Shown here piece by piece: positions 37,232 to 46,508 of a stretch of 64,000 nucleotides of DNA. Each line of letters opens with the position of its first letter. The first letter of the stretch is position 1. The stretch is taken from contig NZ_SLTI01000013.1 in the NCBI RefSeq assembly GCF_004347735.1, positions 80,291 through 144,290 on the forward strand, written 5' to 3'. The notes beneath the pieces were generated by a model. That model saw only the letters and a list, made by a program, of their open reading frames with translations, was not told where the DNA came from and did not search any database. The stretch comes from Sulfuricurvum sp. IAE1 (lineage in GTDB: Bacteria; Campylobacterota; Campylobacteria; Campylobacterales; Sulfurimonadaceae). The translations under genes were made by a program, and so were the position numbers.

Positions 37232-37262
37232 ATTGACTATCATCGTCAATATTGGCTAGAAT
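37232..37262 (+). promoter_or_regulatory. Promoter and inverted repeat of the recombinase-fold gene
   Basis: -35 TTGACT (37233-37238), 18-base spacer, -10 TAGAAT (37257-37262). Overlapping the -35 and spacer is the inverted repeat ATTGAC-N7-GTCAAT (37232-37250), a fair candidate for an autoregulatory operator. Confidence 0.6.
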
Positions 37263-37302
37263 GACGGTGAAACTCATAAATTAAAAGGAGTTTATACGTT
37301 AA

Positions 37303-37962
37303 ATGATCGTCAGTTACATTCGCTCCGACAAAGATTTTGACGGCGTTTACGAACAGCTAAAGCTGATTAACGGATACGCGGATCAGAAAGGATTAATCAT
37401 TGACGAAGAGATGGTGGATCACACCTCTCAAAGCAAACGGCTGGTTGAACGCACCGAAGTCGTCCAGTTTTTCCGCTCGCTTCACGATGATACGCTGATT
37501 GTTTACGATGTGTGGGCATTAAGCAGCCATATCGAGGACCTGGTGCAGATGCTCAGTTGCCTTCTTAAAAACGGCAATACCATCAAGCTGGTAAAACCCA
37601 GAATCGTAATTGACCGCAATAGTGATACAATGGTGGTGTTGGGACTGATCGACCAGCTTCGTCAGATTTTACAAGACGATGCGAAAAAAGGGATCGGGCG
37701 TCCGAAAGGATCGAAGTCTTCATCGAAATTCGATACCCACCTTGAAAAAATCATCGATTTGCTTAAAGAGCGCCGGAGTGTCAGCGAAATCGCGCGTATT
37801 TTGGGAGTGAGCCGCAGTTCGCTCAAAGACTATATCGAGTCGCGTGAACTAAAAGAGGTCGTCAACGGTGTATTCGGCGACGGAAACGACGAAGAAGCCG
37901 AAGCCACGGTCATCGGGACGATACGTTGCCCGGTAATAGAAACAAGCTCAAAGGAGGTTTAA
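37303..37962 (+). CDS. Serine-recombinase-fold protein with degenerate active site (probable DNA-binding regulator)
   Basis: 219 residues aligning along their length with Hin-type invertases: N-terminal resolvase fold (about 1-130), a GRPKGSK minor-groove arm (about 132-139) and a helix-turn-helix (RRSVSEIARILGVSRSSLKDYI, about 157-178). The catalytic Ser of the usual YxRVS motif is replaced (YIRSDKD), and the two active-site Arg of the DRLGRS motif are absent (VWALSSH). Strand exchange is therefore unlikely and a regulatory role probable. A short acidic tail follows. Its stop overlaps the ccoG start by one base, so regulation of ccoG or oxidase assembly is plausible (inference). Confidence 0.8.
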   Translation: MIVSYIRSDKDFDGVYEQLKLINGYADQKGLIIDEEMVDHTSQSKRLVERTEVVQFFRSLHDDTLIVYDVWALSSHIEDLVQMLSCLLKNGNTIKLVKPRIVIDRNSDTMVVLGLIDQLRQILQDDAKKGIGRPKGSKSSSKFDTHLEKIIDLLKERRSVSEIARILGVSRSSLKDYIESRELKEVVNGVFGDGNDEEAEATVIGTIRCPVIETSSKEV

Positions 37963-39401
37963 TGAGCGAAACAACAAACCCGCAAGGGAAGGAATATTTG
38001 GCAGGGTGGACGCCCTGGCGCATCAAACGGTACTGGTTCTACGGTCTGGTGACCGTTTTGTCTCTGGTCATTCCGTGGATCCAAATCGACGGCAACCATC
38101 TTTTTTTGCTCAGCTTCGACAAACTCAAGCTTCACCTGATGTTTGTGCAGTTCGACATGCAAGAGCTTTATCTGATGCCGTTTTTGCTGATGATTCTTTT
38201 TATCGGTATTTTCGGTATCACGGTACTGGGAGGACGGGTGTTCTGCGGATGGATGTGTCCCCAGACGATTTTCCGCGTCGTGTACCGCGACCTGATCGAG
38301 ACGAAACTGCTCGGTCTGCGCAAACGGATTAAAAACAAGCAGCAAGAGCCCGATTATTCGAAAGTAGAAAACAAGATCAAGCGGGTAGTGGCACTGTTGC
38401 TTTGGACGGGTCTGGCATTCGTCGCCGCCGCCGATTTGATGTGGTATTTCGTACCGCCTGAAGATTTCTTTGCCTATATCCAGAACCCGGCCGAGCATCC
38501 CGTACTGATCGGATCGATCCTCGTCATTGTCGGCTTCTTGGTGTATGACGTTATTTTTCTCAAGGAAAATTTCTGTGTCTACGTTTGTCCGTATTCACGC
38601 ATCCAGTCGGTTCTCTACGATGAAGACACCGTAATGGCGATCTATAACCCTAACCGCGGCGGTGACATCTATAATGAGAGTAAAGAAAAAGTCTTTACCA
38701 AACAAAACGATCTTCTGAGTGTCAACCCGAATGCGGAATGTACGACGTGTGAGAGCTGCGTCACCGTATGTCCGACCCACATCGACATCCGTAAAGGGCT
38801 TCAGCTGGAGTGTATCAACTGTCTCGAATGCGTCGACGCCTGTACCGAAGTGATGGGGAAACTGGGCAAACCGACACTGGTCGAATGGTCAAGCGAAAAA
38901 GAGACCCTATTCCGGAAGGGGAAAACCGACTATTTCCGTCCGAAAATTCTTGGATACATCGCCGTCTTGGTGATCGTCAGCATCGTTTTGGCGATGATGG
39001 GAAGTAAAAAAGAGTACATGCTCCTCAACATTAACAAAGAAAACCGTCTGTATTCGATCAATCAGACCGAAGATGGGAAAGTCCGGGTCGACAACGCCTA
39101 TACATTCCTGCTGCAGAACACGCTGAACGAGGATCACGAATATTATTTCGACGTCATCGCTCCGGCGGGAATGGAAGGGAAGATCAAGATCGATCAGCCG
39201 GCAAAACCGTTTAAAGTCAAACCGGGCGTCGTCAAGAAAAAAGTCGTGGTGCTCTATACCGAAGAGACTCTTGTCAACGACGACCGCAAAGATACGGTGA
39301 TTCCGATTACGATCCGCGCGTACGCCATCGATGCAAAAGACAAAGTGATCGTCGACCGTCAGTCGACGTTTACCTTCCCCCGCGCCGATCTCCTCAAATA
39401 A
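37962..39401 (+). CDS. ccoG: Cytochrome c oxidase accessory protein CcoG
   Basis: 479 residues from the ATG at 37962, with AAAGGAGG upstream. Membrane helices near 32-55, 75-100, 155-175, 190-210 and 330-350; CGWMCPQTIF; two 4Fe-4S motifs CTTCESCVTVCP and CINCLECVDACTE; C-terminal Ig-like domain (FixG_C). CcoG is a copper-handling/redox factor for cbb3 oxidase assembly. The ccoNOQP genes are not in the window. Confidence 0.93.
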   Translation: MSETTNPQGKEYLAGWTPWRIKRYWFYGLVTVLSLVIPWIQIDGNHLFLLSFDKLKLHLMFVQFDMQELYLMPFLLMILFIGIFGITVLGGRVFCGWMCPQTIFRVVYRDLIETKLLGLRKRIKNKQQEPDYSKVENKIKRVVALLLWTGLAFVAAADLMWYFVPPEDFFAYIQNPAEHPVLIGSILVIVGFLVYDVIFLKENFCVYVCPYSRIQSVLYDEDTVMAIYNPNRGGDIYNESKEKVFTKQNDLLSVNPNAECTTCESCVTVCPTHIDIRKGLQLECINCLECVDACTEVMGKLGKPTLVEWSSEKETLFRKGKTDYFRPKILGYIAVLVIVSIVLAMMGSKKEYMLLNINKENRLYSINQTEDGKVRVDNAYTFLLQNTLNEDHEYYFDVIAPAGMEGKIKIDQPAKPFKVKPGVVKKKVVVLYTEETLVNDDRKDTVIPITIRAYAIDAKDKVIVDRQSTFTFPRADLLK

Positions 39402-39405
39402 CTCC

Positions 39406-39425
39406 AAAGGGGCCTGCGCCCCTTT
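39406..39425 (+). terminator. Terminator after ccoG
   Basis: Perfect 8-base stem AAAGGGGC-CTGC-GCCCCTTT five bases after the ccoG stop. The 3' arm ends in TTT; no longer T-run follows. Confidence 0.7.
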
Positions 39426-39603
39426 GCGTAACACATTCCCGAACGTTCGCTTCTTTTGCCGTTTTCCCACATGCCTGGTATTGTATTCGGCGTTTTAATG
39501 CAGGTATATCATCTTGGAGTCAGGGGAACAATCAGTACTATAGATGTAAGAGTGAATAAAAAAGCGGCAAATGGAGAAGGATCCGCCGAAGCGGAATGAA
39601 GAA

Positions 39604-40599
39604 TCAGACGAGGACCGCTTCGCGTTTGCCCTCTTCGAGTTTTCCGATGACATATCCGTCGGTGTTGGCAAGGACGGCATCGACGTTTTCCGGACGGACG
39701 ACGAGGATCATTCCGACCCCCATGTTGAACGCGCGGAACATTTCGGAACGTTCGACATGCTGGCCGATTAGTTCGAAAATAGGGAGAACGCGGATCGAGG
39801 ATTCGTCGATCACGGCGCGCAGCCCCTCGGGAAGGACGCGGGGGAGGTTCTCGACGATACCGCCTCCCGTGATGTGGGCGAGGGCCTGGATTTTGTCCTT
39901 GTTGGCCTTGAACGTTTTGACGTAGATGCGCGTAGGGGTGAGAAGGGTTTCGATGAGGGATTTGCCCTCGAACTCATCGTCGAATTTCATCCCCATTTTT
40001 TCCAGCAGTACCTTGCGTGCGAGCGAGAAGCCGTTGGAATGGAGCCCCGAACTTGGCAGCGCGATAAGAACGTCTCCCGCAGCTACTTTATCGGTCCGGT
40101 CGAGTTCGCTTTTTTCTCCGATACCGACGGCAAATCCGGCGAGGTCGTAGTCGTCTGAATGGTACATCCCCGGCATTTCGGCCGTTTCGCCGCCGATGAG
40201 GGCACATTCGGCCTGGCGGCATCCTTCCGCGATACCGCCGACGACCGCAGTGGCGGCAGCCACATCGAGTTTACCCGTCGCATAGTAATCGAGGAAAAAC
40301 GAAGGAGTTCCGAAGTTACAGATGAGGTCGTTGACGCACATGGCGACGAGGTCGATCCCGACGGTGTTATGGATTCCCGAATCGATGGCGAGTTTGAGTT
40401 TCGTACCGACACCGTCCGTTGCGGCGAGCATGACCGGTTCTTTGTATCCTGCAGGCAGTTCGAAAGCACCCGCGAACGATCCGATCCCCCCGAGAACTCC
40501 GGGAACGGCGGTCGATTTGACCAGCGGTTTGATGTTTTCGACGAAGCTGTTGCCCGCATCGATATCGACACCGGCATCTTTGTAGCTGATTTGGCTCAT
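39604..40599 (-). CDS. purM: Phosphoribosylformylglycinamidine cyclo-ligase
   Basis: 331 residues: [66 protein letters not shown] synthetase of purine synthesis. About 180 bases of unremarkable intergenic sequence separate it from the ccoG terminator. Confidence 0.96.
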   Translation of the reverse strand: MSQISYKDAGVDIDAGNSFVENIKPLVKSTAVPGVLGGIGSFAGAFELPAGYKEPVMLAATDGVGTKLKLAIDSGIHNTVGIDLVAMCVNDLICNFGTPSFFLDYYATGKLDVAAATAVVGGIAEGCRQAECALIGGETAEMPGMYHSDDYDLAGFAVGIGEKSELDRTDKVAAGDVLIALPSSGLHSNGFSLARKVLLEKMGMKFDDEFEGKSLIETLLTPTRIYVKTFKANKDKIQALAHITGGGIVENLPRVLPEGLRAVIDESSIRVLPIFELIGQHVERSEMFRAFNMGVGMILVVRPENVDAVLANTDGYVIGKLEEGKREAVLV

Positions 40600-40677
40600 A
40601 AAAATCCCTCACCTGAAATAGTGAGGGAATTATAACGCAAGAGTCGTTAGGGGAAATTGAGAAGGGCGGTTTAGCGG

Positions 40678-40881
40678 TTAATCTTTTTTATCGCACGATC
40701 CGAAGATTTTCCGGAACATCCAGATCGAAGGACAAAAATCGGTCAATGCCCAAACCAGGACCATCAAAATTACGAAGCTCTGGATGATAACCGCCCATTG
40801 AAGCTGGCCGTTCATGAAGAGCACCATAGCCACGGTCAGGACGATGGCCATCAGGAAACGCTGAATTTTTTCTGCACACAT
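40678..40881 (-). CDS. DUF2892 small inner membrane protein
   Basis: 67 residues with two hydrophobic helices (about 9-25 and 28-47) and the DUF2892 pattern FLMAIVLTVAMVLF...WALTDFCPSIWMF. These proteins occur alone or fused to rhodanese domains; function unknown. It has its own upstream space on both sides. Confidence 0.8.
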   Translation of the reverse strand: MCAEKIQRFLMAIVLTVAMVLFMNGQLQWAVIIQSFVILMVLVWALTDFCPSIWMFRKIFGSCDKKD

Positions 40882-41038
40882 GTTGAACTCCGTTGGATAG
40901 TGGATTGTGCCGAAATTATAGCGAAACGGAACGGTACAACCTTTAATGTCTGAGGCTACGGCGAATATTCAATGCCTTTTAATCTCCGCATGTTACAATC
41001 GCTCGAAAATTCTGCTAAAAGACGAGAGACCCGTATTG

Positions 41039-41593
41039 ATGAAAACGTTTATTTACCCCGAAATGATGGTCCACGTTCCGATGTGTACCCATAAAAATCC
41101 CCGATCGGTGCTGGTTTCGAGCGATGAAGCCGGCCTTCTGGGAGCCGAACTGGCGCGGTATCGTGACGTTGAAGCGGTGTATGCCCCCACCGCACAACTG
41201 CTCAATACCCTGCGCGACGCGCTGGATAACAGCGCGGACGTCGTGATCCTGGACACACAATGCGACGATGCGGCGGTATTGGCCCATCTGAACCGCGTTC
41301 TCAAAAACGACGGGTTGTGCGTTCTCCGCCATCGGGACCTCGACGAGGTCGAAGCCAATACGAAACTGATGCAGATACTCGGCAACTATTTCAAAATTAT
41401 CATGCCCTATACCGTCGGGGACGGAACGACGCTGCTATTGTGCTCCAAAGAGTACCATCCCACCGCGGATCTGATTTTGCAGCGCAGCGACCTCCTCGAA
41501 GGACAAAACTACTACAACTGCGATATCCATACGGCCGCTTTCGCCATGCCGCAGTACATCCGCAAAAATTATCTGGGAATCATCCGCAACTGA
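41039..41593 (+). CDS. N-terminally short spermidine-synthase-like protein
   Basis: 184 residues from the ATG at 41039. It aligns with the C-terminal two thirds of the Helicobacter-type SpeE (EMMVHVPMCTHKNPRSVLV..., LKNDGLCVLR, YYNCDIHTAAFAMPQYI), but lacks the N-terminal beta domain. The Gly-rich cofactor loop of spermidine synthases is not conserved (VSSDEAGLLG). The frame is open upstream to 40946 but that part shows no resemblance. It may be a degenerate or repurposed homologue; it overlaps coaE by three bases. Confidence 0.7.
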   Translation: MKTFIYPEMMVHVPMCTHKNPRSVLVSSDEAGLLGAELARYRDVEAVYAPTAQLLNTLRDALDNSADVVILDTQCDDAAVLAHLNRVLKNDGLCVLRHRDLDEVEANTKLMQILGNYFKIIMPYTVGDGTTLLLCSKEYHPTADLILQRSDLLEGQNYYNCDIHTAAFAMPQYIRKNYLGIIRN

Positions 41594-42198
41594 TGCCGTA
41601 TCGCTACGCCATTGCTTTGACCGGAGGGATCGCTACGGGTAAAAGCACCGTGGCCTCCCTTCTCGCCCTCAGCGGCCTTCGGATCATCGATGCCGACACC
41701 ATTTCCCACCGGATACTCGACCAGAACGCCGGATGGGTTGCGGAACATTTCGGCGATACCTTCGTGAAAGGGGACAAGGTCGACCGCCCCGCACTGGGGA
41801 AATTGGTATTTGCCGATCCCGATGCCAAAAAAGAGCTCGAAAATTTTCTACATCCCAAAATCCGTGCGGCCATCGAGGAAGAGAGTGAAAAACAAGACGC
41901 CCTCGGCTACCCCTACCTGATCGATATTCCCCTCTTTTTCGAGACGCAGTCGTACCCCATAAAAGATTCGGTCGTCGTCTATACGCCCAAAGCCCTTCAG
42001 CTCGAACGCTTTATCAAGCGCAACGGTTTTTCGGAAGAGGAGTCCCTCCGCCGTATCGGGAGCCAGATGGACATCGACGAGAAAAAAGCACGCGCGACCT
42101 GGGTCATAGACAACTCTTCCAATCTCAAACACCTTCAGGGCGAATGCGAACAATTCGTCGAGACGATTAAAGCGCTCTATCCCGTCCCTAAGGTATAA
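41593..42198 (+). CDS. coaE: Dephospho-CoA kinase
   Basis: 201 residues from the ATG at 41593. P-loop LTGGIATGKST, IDADTISHRIL and DIPLFFETQ identify CoaE, which catalyses the last step of CoA synthesis. The open frame extends far upstream within the SpeE-like gene, but only this start fits the family. Overlaps the upstream stop (TGATG). Confidence 0.93.
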   Translation: MPYRYAIALTGGIATGKSTVASLLALSGLRIIDADTISHRILDQNAGWVAEHFGDTFVKGDKVDRPALGKLVFADPDAKKELENFLHPKIRAAIEEESEKQDALGYPYLIDIPLFFETQSYPIKDSVVVYTPKALQLERFIKRNGFSEEESLRRIGSQMDIDEKKARATWVIDNSSNLKHLQGECEQFVETIKALYPVPKV

Positions 42199-42228
42199 TG
42201 GCACACATTATATCCGAAGGATTCCCGT

Positions 42229-42978
42229 ATGCTCCAAATCGCCAAATACTGTGCCAGCGGCAACGATTTCGTTATTTTTCACGCGTTTGAAAAAGCCGAC
42301 CGTTCCGAACTCGCCCGAACCCTCTGCGACCGGCAGAACGGGATCGGCGCAGACGGGCTGATCGTTCTGGTACCGCACGAAAGTCTCGATTTTGAGTGGG
42401 AATTCTACAATGCCGACGGTTCCACCGCCTCGATGTGCGGCAACGGCAGCCGTGCGTGCGCCCATTACGCCTGGCGTTTCGCTCTTGCGCCCGCATCGAT
42501 GTCCTTTCTGACGGGAGCGGGAGTGATCAAAGCGCGGGTGGAAGGATCGATGGTGCAAAGCGATCTGACCCCTCCGCGTATCGTGGAACGGGAGATCGAC
42601 GAAGCGGGAATGAAATGGTGGCTTATCGACACGGGGGTTCCCCATCTTATTACGTTTGATGCGGACATCGACGATTTCAACATCGAACTCGCACGCGGGT
42701 TACGCCATAAATACAACGCCAACGTCAATATCGCCGCACGCAACCCTGATGGAACATTACGGGTGCGCACGTACGAGCGCGGGGTGGAAGATGAAACCCT
42801 CGCATGTGGGACGGGGATGGCCGCGTCGTTTTATCGCGCCAACCGCGAAGGGCTTGTTCCGGACCAAACGCAGGTATTCCCCAAAAGCGGGGAGACGCTG
42901 TATCTGGGGCTCGAAGAGGGTGTGATTACTTTCAAAGGGGAAGTCAAAGGGGTGTTTGAGACGCTCTGGAAGTGGTAA
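42229..42978 (+). CDS. dapF: Diaminopimelate epimerase
   Basis: 249 residues. Two catalytic Cys in SMCGNGSRAC and LACGTGM; start region YCASGNDFVIF is typical. Converts LL- to meso-diaminopimelate for lysine and peptidoglycan. Convergent with prfA; a short GGGCT/AGCCC hairpin lies between them (42982-42997). Confidence 0.95.
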   Translation: MLQIAKYCASGNDFVIFHAFEKADRSELARTLCDRQNGIGADGLIVLVPHESLDFEWEFYNADGSTASMCGNGSRACAHYAWRFALAPASMSFLTGAGVIKARVEGSMVQSDLTPPRIVEREIDEAGMKWWLIDTGVPHLITFDADIDDFNIELARGLRHKYNANVNIAARNPDGTLRVRTYERGVEDETLACGTGMAASFYRANREGLVPDQTQVFPKSGETLYLGLEEGVITFKGEVKGVFETLWKW

Positions 42979-42988
42979 GAGGGGCTGG

Positions 42989-44056
42989 TTAAAGCCCGTT
43001 CTGCTCCATCAGCTTCGCCTGCGCGTCCGCAATCAAAGGTTCGATGATATCGTCCATCAGTCCCCCTTGCATGATCTCGTCAAGACGATAGAGGGTAAGG
43101 TTGATCCGGTGGTCGGAGATGCGGTTCTGGGGATAGTTGTAGGTGCGGATCCGCCCTGAACGGTCCCCAGAACCGACCTGCTCTTTCCGCTCGGCCATCT
43201 CTTTTTCCTTGGCCTCTTCCATCTGCATTTCATACAGACGCGCCTTGAGGATCTTCATCGCTTTGTCTTTGTTTTTGTGCTGCGATTTCTCATCCTGGTT
43301 GGTGACGACGATTCCGGTCGGAAGATGGGTGATCCGCACCGCAGAGTCGGTCGTGTTAACGCTTTGGCCGCCGCAGCCGGAGGAGCGCATGACGTCGATT
43401 TTCAGATCGTTTTCGTTGATCGTGATTTCCACGTCGTCGACTTCGGGCATCACCGCAACGGTGATCGCCGAGGTGTGGACACGCCCCTGCGATTCGGTCG
43501 CGGGGACCCGCTGAACCCGGTGGGTTCCCGCTTCGTATTTGAGGCGCGAATAGACCTGGTCACCTTTGATGAGGGCGATGATCTCTTTGTATCCCCCAGC
43601 ATCGGACGGGCTGGTACTCATCAGCTCGATTTTCCATCCCTTGAGGTCGGCGTAACGGACGTAGGCGTTGAACAAATCACCGACGAACAATGCCGCCTCA
43701 TCTCCGCCGGTGCCGGCACGCAGCTCGATGTAGATGTTGCGCTTGTCGTTAGGATCGGCAGGGATCAGGAGTTTTTTGATCTCTTCTTCGAGGGGTTCGA
43801 TCCGGGGTTCGAGGGATCTGAGTTCCTCTTTGGCCAGTTCGCCCAGCTCGGAATCGAAGATAAGCCCTTTGTTTTCGTCGATGTCGGCAAGGAGCTTTTT
43901 ATACTCGGTCGCCTTGGCGTAGATGCTCTGCAATGAGGACTGCTCTTTGGAGAGTTCGGTCATCCGTTTGACGTCGTTGCCGATATCGGGGGAACTGAGC
44001 AGTTCGGTGATCTCGTTATAACGGTTGATAAAAGGGGTGAGTTTGTCGGCTAACAT
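42989..44056 (-). CDS. prfA: Peptide chain release factor 1
   Basis: 355 residues from the ATG at 44056. The GGQ loop [13 protein letters not shown] and the codon-recognition PAT motif ([13 protein letters not shown]) mark RF1 (UAA/UAG). Starts 58 bases downstream of rpsT, read in the same direction. Confidence 0.96.
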   Translation of the reverse strand: MLADKLTPFINRYNEITELLSSPDIGNDVKRMTELSKEQSSLQSIYAKATEYKKLLADIDENKGLIFDSELGELAKEELRSLEPRIEPLEEEIKKLLIPADPNDKRNIYIELRAGTGGDEAALFVGDLFNAYVRYADLKGWKIELMSTSPSDAGGYKEIIALIKGDQVYSRLKYEAGTHRVQRVPATESQGRVHTSAITVAVMPEVDDVEITINENDLKIDVMRSSGCGGQSVNTTDSAVRITHLPTGIVVTNQDEKSQHKNKDKAMKILKARLYEMQMEEAKEKEMAERKEQVGSGDRSGRIRTYNYPQNRISDHRINLTLYRLDEIMQGGLMDDIIEPLIADAQAKLMEQNGL

Positions 44057-44113
44057 GGTGATAGTCCAGAAAGGGGATGGTTGCCTCGTAAAGAGGCAAA
44101 GCAAAAAGGTGAT

Positions 44114-44377
44114 TTACGCCAGTTTGTTGACGGCGAGGTGGAGGCGGCTGACTTTGCGAGCGGCAGTCTCTTTTTTCAAGACACCTTTGCTAACATATTT
44201 GTGAAGGTTGGCGTTAGCGATAACAAGAGCGGCTTTTGCCTCGTCTTTGTTGCCTGCTTCAACGGCAGTGCGAACTGCTTTAACGATGTTTTTGATACGT
44301 GTGCGGTAAAACCGGTTGCGTTCTGTACGCTTTTCCGTCTGGCGGATACGTTTCAATGCTGACTTATGGTTTGCCAT
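44114..44377 (-). CDS. rpsT: 30S ribosomal protein S20
   Basis: 87 residues from the ATG at 44377 ([13 protein letters not shown]), with AAGGATAA upstream. Basic, helical, typical length. A/T-rich leader carries the small palindrome GGTAG-N4-CTACC (44407-44420), which may be promoter or leader structure. Confidence 0.96.
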   Translation of the reverse strand: MANHKSALKRIRQTEKRTERNRFYRTRIKNIVKAVRTAVEAGNKDEAKAALVIANANLHKYVSKGVLKKETAARKVSRLHLAVNKLA

Positions 44378-44503
44378 GGCATTTATCCTTGTCGAATTTT
44401 TTTTAGGGTAGAATGCTACCTTAAAGATAATTAAATTTAAGTTAAAATTTATAGGTTTTGACATAAAAAAGTTTAATTAATGTAAAAAAGGAAGAAAAAA
44501 ATA

Positions 44504-45844
44504 ATGAAACTTTTTGGAACCGATGGGGTACGGGGAGAAGCAGGGTCATTTTTGACGGCGGAATTGGCGATGCGGGTGGCGATGGCGGCCGGGATCTATT
44601 TCCGCGATCACGCACGGACGAAAAAAATTCTGGTCGGTAAAGATACCCGCCGAAGCGGCTACATGATCGAAAACGCCATCGTCAGCGGCCTTACGGCAGT
44701 CGGATACGATGTCGTCCAGATCGGTCCCATGCCGACCCCCGCGATTGCGTTTCTGACCGAAAACATGCGCTGTGACGCGGGAATCATGATTTCGGCGAGC
44801 CATAACCCCTACGAAGACAACGGGATCAAATTCTTCGACGCCCACGGCAACAAGCTTTCCGAAGAGATCGAGGCGCAGATTGAGGCGATTGCCCACGACA
44901 GAGCCCGCCTCGAAGAGGGGCACGTGACCGGGAAAAAGATCGGTTCGGCCAAGAGGATCGACGACGTGATCGGGCGCTACATCGTGCAGCTCAAAAATTC
45001 GTTCAGCCGCGAATTGACATTGCAGGGGCTTCGGATCGTCCTGGATACCGCCAACGGAGCGGGGTACAAAGTAGGGCCGACGGTACTCGAGGAGCTCGGA
45101 GCCGAGGTGATCGTCCTGCACGACAAACCCAACGGATTTAACATCAACGAAGGGTGCGGGGCGCTCCATACCAAAGACGTCCGTGAAGCGGTCAAACAGT
45201 ACCGCGCCGACATCGGACTTGCGCTGGACGGCGATGCGGACCGCCTGATCGTGGTGGATGAAAACGGCGAGGAGGTAGACGGCGACCAGATTCTCGGAGC
45301 GCTCGGGCTCTTTTTGCACCGCAGCGGGAATCTCACGGGAGGCGGCATCGTTGCGACGGTGATGAGCAACCAGGCGCTTGAAGACGCGATGAACGCCGAA
45401 GGGTTGAAGCTGTTCCGTTCCAACGTCGGGGACAAATACGTACTGGAGCAAATGCGCGAAAACGGGATCAATTTCGGCGGTGAGCAAAGCGGACACATCG
45501 TCATGCACGATTACGCCAAAACCGGAGACGGGCTGGTGAGCGCGCTCCAGGTTCTGGCGCTTCTCCTCACCTCGGGCGAAAAAGCAAGCCGCGTTTTGCG
45601 GCCGTTCGAACTCTATCCGCAAAAACTCGTCAACATCAAAGTCAAAACGAAAAAGCCGCTTGAGCGGATCGAAGGGCTCGAAGACGAACTCAAAAACGTC
45701 GAAGCGCAGCACATGCGCCATCTGATCCGCTATTCGGGGACCGAGAACAAACTCCGTATCCTGCTGGAAGGGAAAGACGCCAAAGTGATGGAAAAAGAGA
45801 TGGAGCGCCTCGTGGCGTTTTTCGAGAAGGCATTGAATGCCTAG
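44504..45844 (+). CDS. glmM: Phosphoglucosamine mutase
   Basis: 446 residues. Phosphoserine loop [12 protein letters not shown], sugar-binding region GEQSGHI, metal loop DGDADR. Makes glucosamine 1-phosphate for UDP-GlcNAc. AGGAAG precedes the ATG. Overlaps lspA by 8 bases. Confidence 0.96.
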   Translation: MKLFGTDGVRGEAGSFLTAELAMRVAMAAGIYFRDHARTKKILVGKDTRRSGYMIENAIVSGLTAVGYDVVQIGPMPTPAIAFLTENMRCDAGIMISASHNPYEDNGIKFFDAHGNKLSEEIEAQIEAIAHDRARLEEGHVTGKKIGSAKRIDDVIGRYIVQLKNSFSRELTLQGLRIVLDTANGAGYKVGPTVLEELGAEVIVLHDKPNGFNINEGCGALHTKDVREAVKQYRADIGLALDGDADRLIVVDENGEEVDGDQILGALGLFLHRSGNLTGGGIVATVMSNQALEDAMNAEGLKLFRSNVGDKYVLEQMRENGINFGGEQSGHIVMHDYAKTGDGLVSALQVLALLLTSGEKASRVLRPFELYPQKLVNIKVKTKKPLERIEGLEDELKNVEAQHMRHLIRYSGTENKLRILLEGKDAKVMEKEMERLVAFFEKALNA

Positions 45845-46280
45845 AGCATTTGCGTTTCTGCTGCTGGCCGCGATCGCCGTTTTCGTCGTCGATCAAAACA
45901 TCAAGGCCGTTTTCGTCGAAGGATTCCGTCACTATACCGAATGCATCGACCTCATTTTGGTCTACAACCGCGGAGTGGCGTTTTCGATGTTCGCATTTCT
46001 CGAAGAGGCCCTCAAATGGATACAGATCGCCCTTCTTGCCGGGGTTGTGGGGTATACCTTGTGGCTCAAAAAGAACTGTTACGTCGTCCCGGTCGGGATC
46101 ATGGTCGGAGCCGGAGCGTCGAACGTCTATGACCGGTTTGTTCACGGCGGGGTTGTCGATTACGTCTATTGGCACTGCGGATTCGATTTCGCGGTGTTCA
46201 ATTTCGCCGACGTCATGATCGATTTTGCGGTAGTGTGGCTGCTGGTTTTGAATTTTTGGCCACGTTATTGTAAAAATTAA
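45837..46280 (+). CDS. lspA: Lipoprotein signal peptidase
   Basis: 147 residues, four membrane helices; catalytic aspartates in [15 protein letters not shown] and FNFADVMID. Cleaves lipoprotein signal peptides, needed for example for the lipoprotein at 49723. Confidence 0.94.
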   Translation: MPRAFAFLLLAAIAVFVVDQNIKAVFVEGFRHYTECIDLILVYNRGVAFSMFAFLEEALKWIQIALLAGVVGYTLWLKKNCYVVPVGIMVGAGASNVYDRFVHGGVVDYVYWHCGFDFAVFNFADVMIDFAVVWLLVLNFWPRYCKN

Positions 46281-46303
46281 GTCGCTTTTAACTTCCGGGC
46301 GGC

Positions 46304-46309
46304 TATAAT
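46304..46309 (+). promoter_or_regulatory. -10 element of tRNA-Val
   Basis: TATAAT 15 bases before the tRNA 5' end. -35 weak. Confidence 0.5.
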
Positions 46310-46323
46310 TTCGTCCTCTCAAT

Positions 46324-46399
46324 GGTCGCATAGCTCAGTTGGTAGAGCACTACCTTGACATGGTAGTGGTCACAGGTTCAAGTCCTGTTGTGGCCACCA
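46324..46399 (+). tRNA. tRNA-Val(GAC)
   Basis: 76 nt. Acceptor GGTCGCA pairs with TGTGGCC, anticodon stem CTACC/GGTAG holds loop TTGACAT (anticodon GAC), T-arm ACAGG-TTCAAGT-CCTGT, encoded CCA. Confidence 0.95.
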
Positions 46400-46470
46400 T
46401 TTTTCTTTATTTTCCCCAAGATTCTCCCTCTTTTTAAAACCGTTTAAACTCAATCCAATCAACATTTCCG

Positions 46471-46476
46471 TATAAT
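46471..46476 (+). promoter_or_regulatory. -10 element of the thrS operon
   Basis: TATAAT 33 bases before the thrS ATG. It probably serves thrS-infC. Ribosome site AAGGG lies before the ATG. Confidence 0.5.
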
Positions 46477-46508
46477 CCGCGATATTTTCTCACACAAGGG
46501 TTACCCTT

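Noticed and set aside
37303..37962. Active invertase with a nearby invertible segment
   Set aside because: Catalytic Ser and Arg residues are gone, and I saw no matching inverted crossover sites flanking a segment in the region.
39495..39680. 61-codon minus-strand frame between ccoG and purM
   Set aside because: Overlaps the purM 3' end in another frame, Ser-rich without a domain or good start site.
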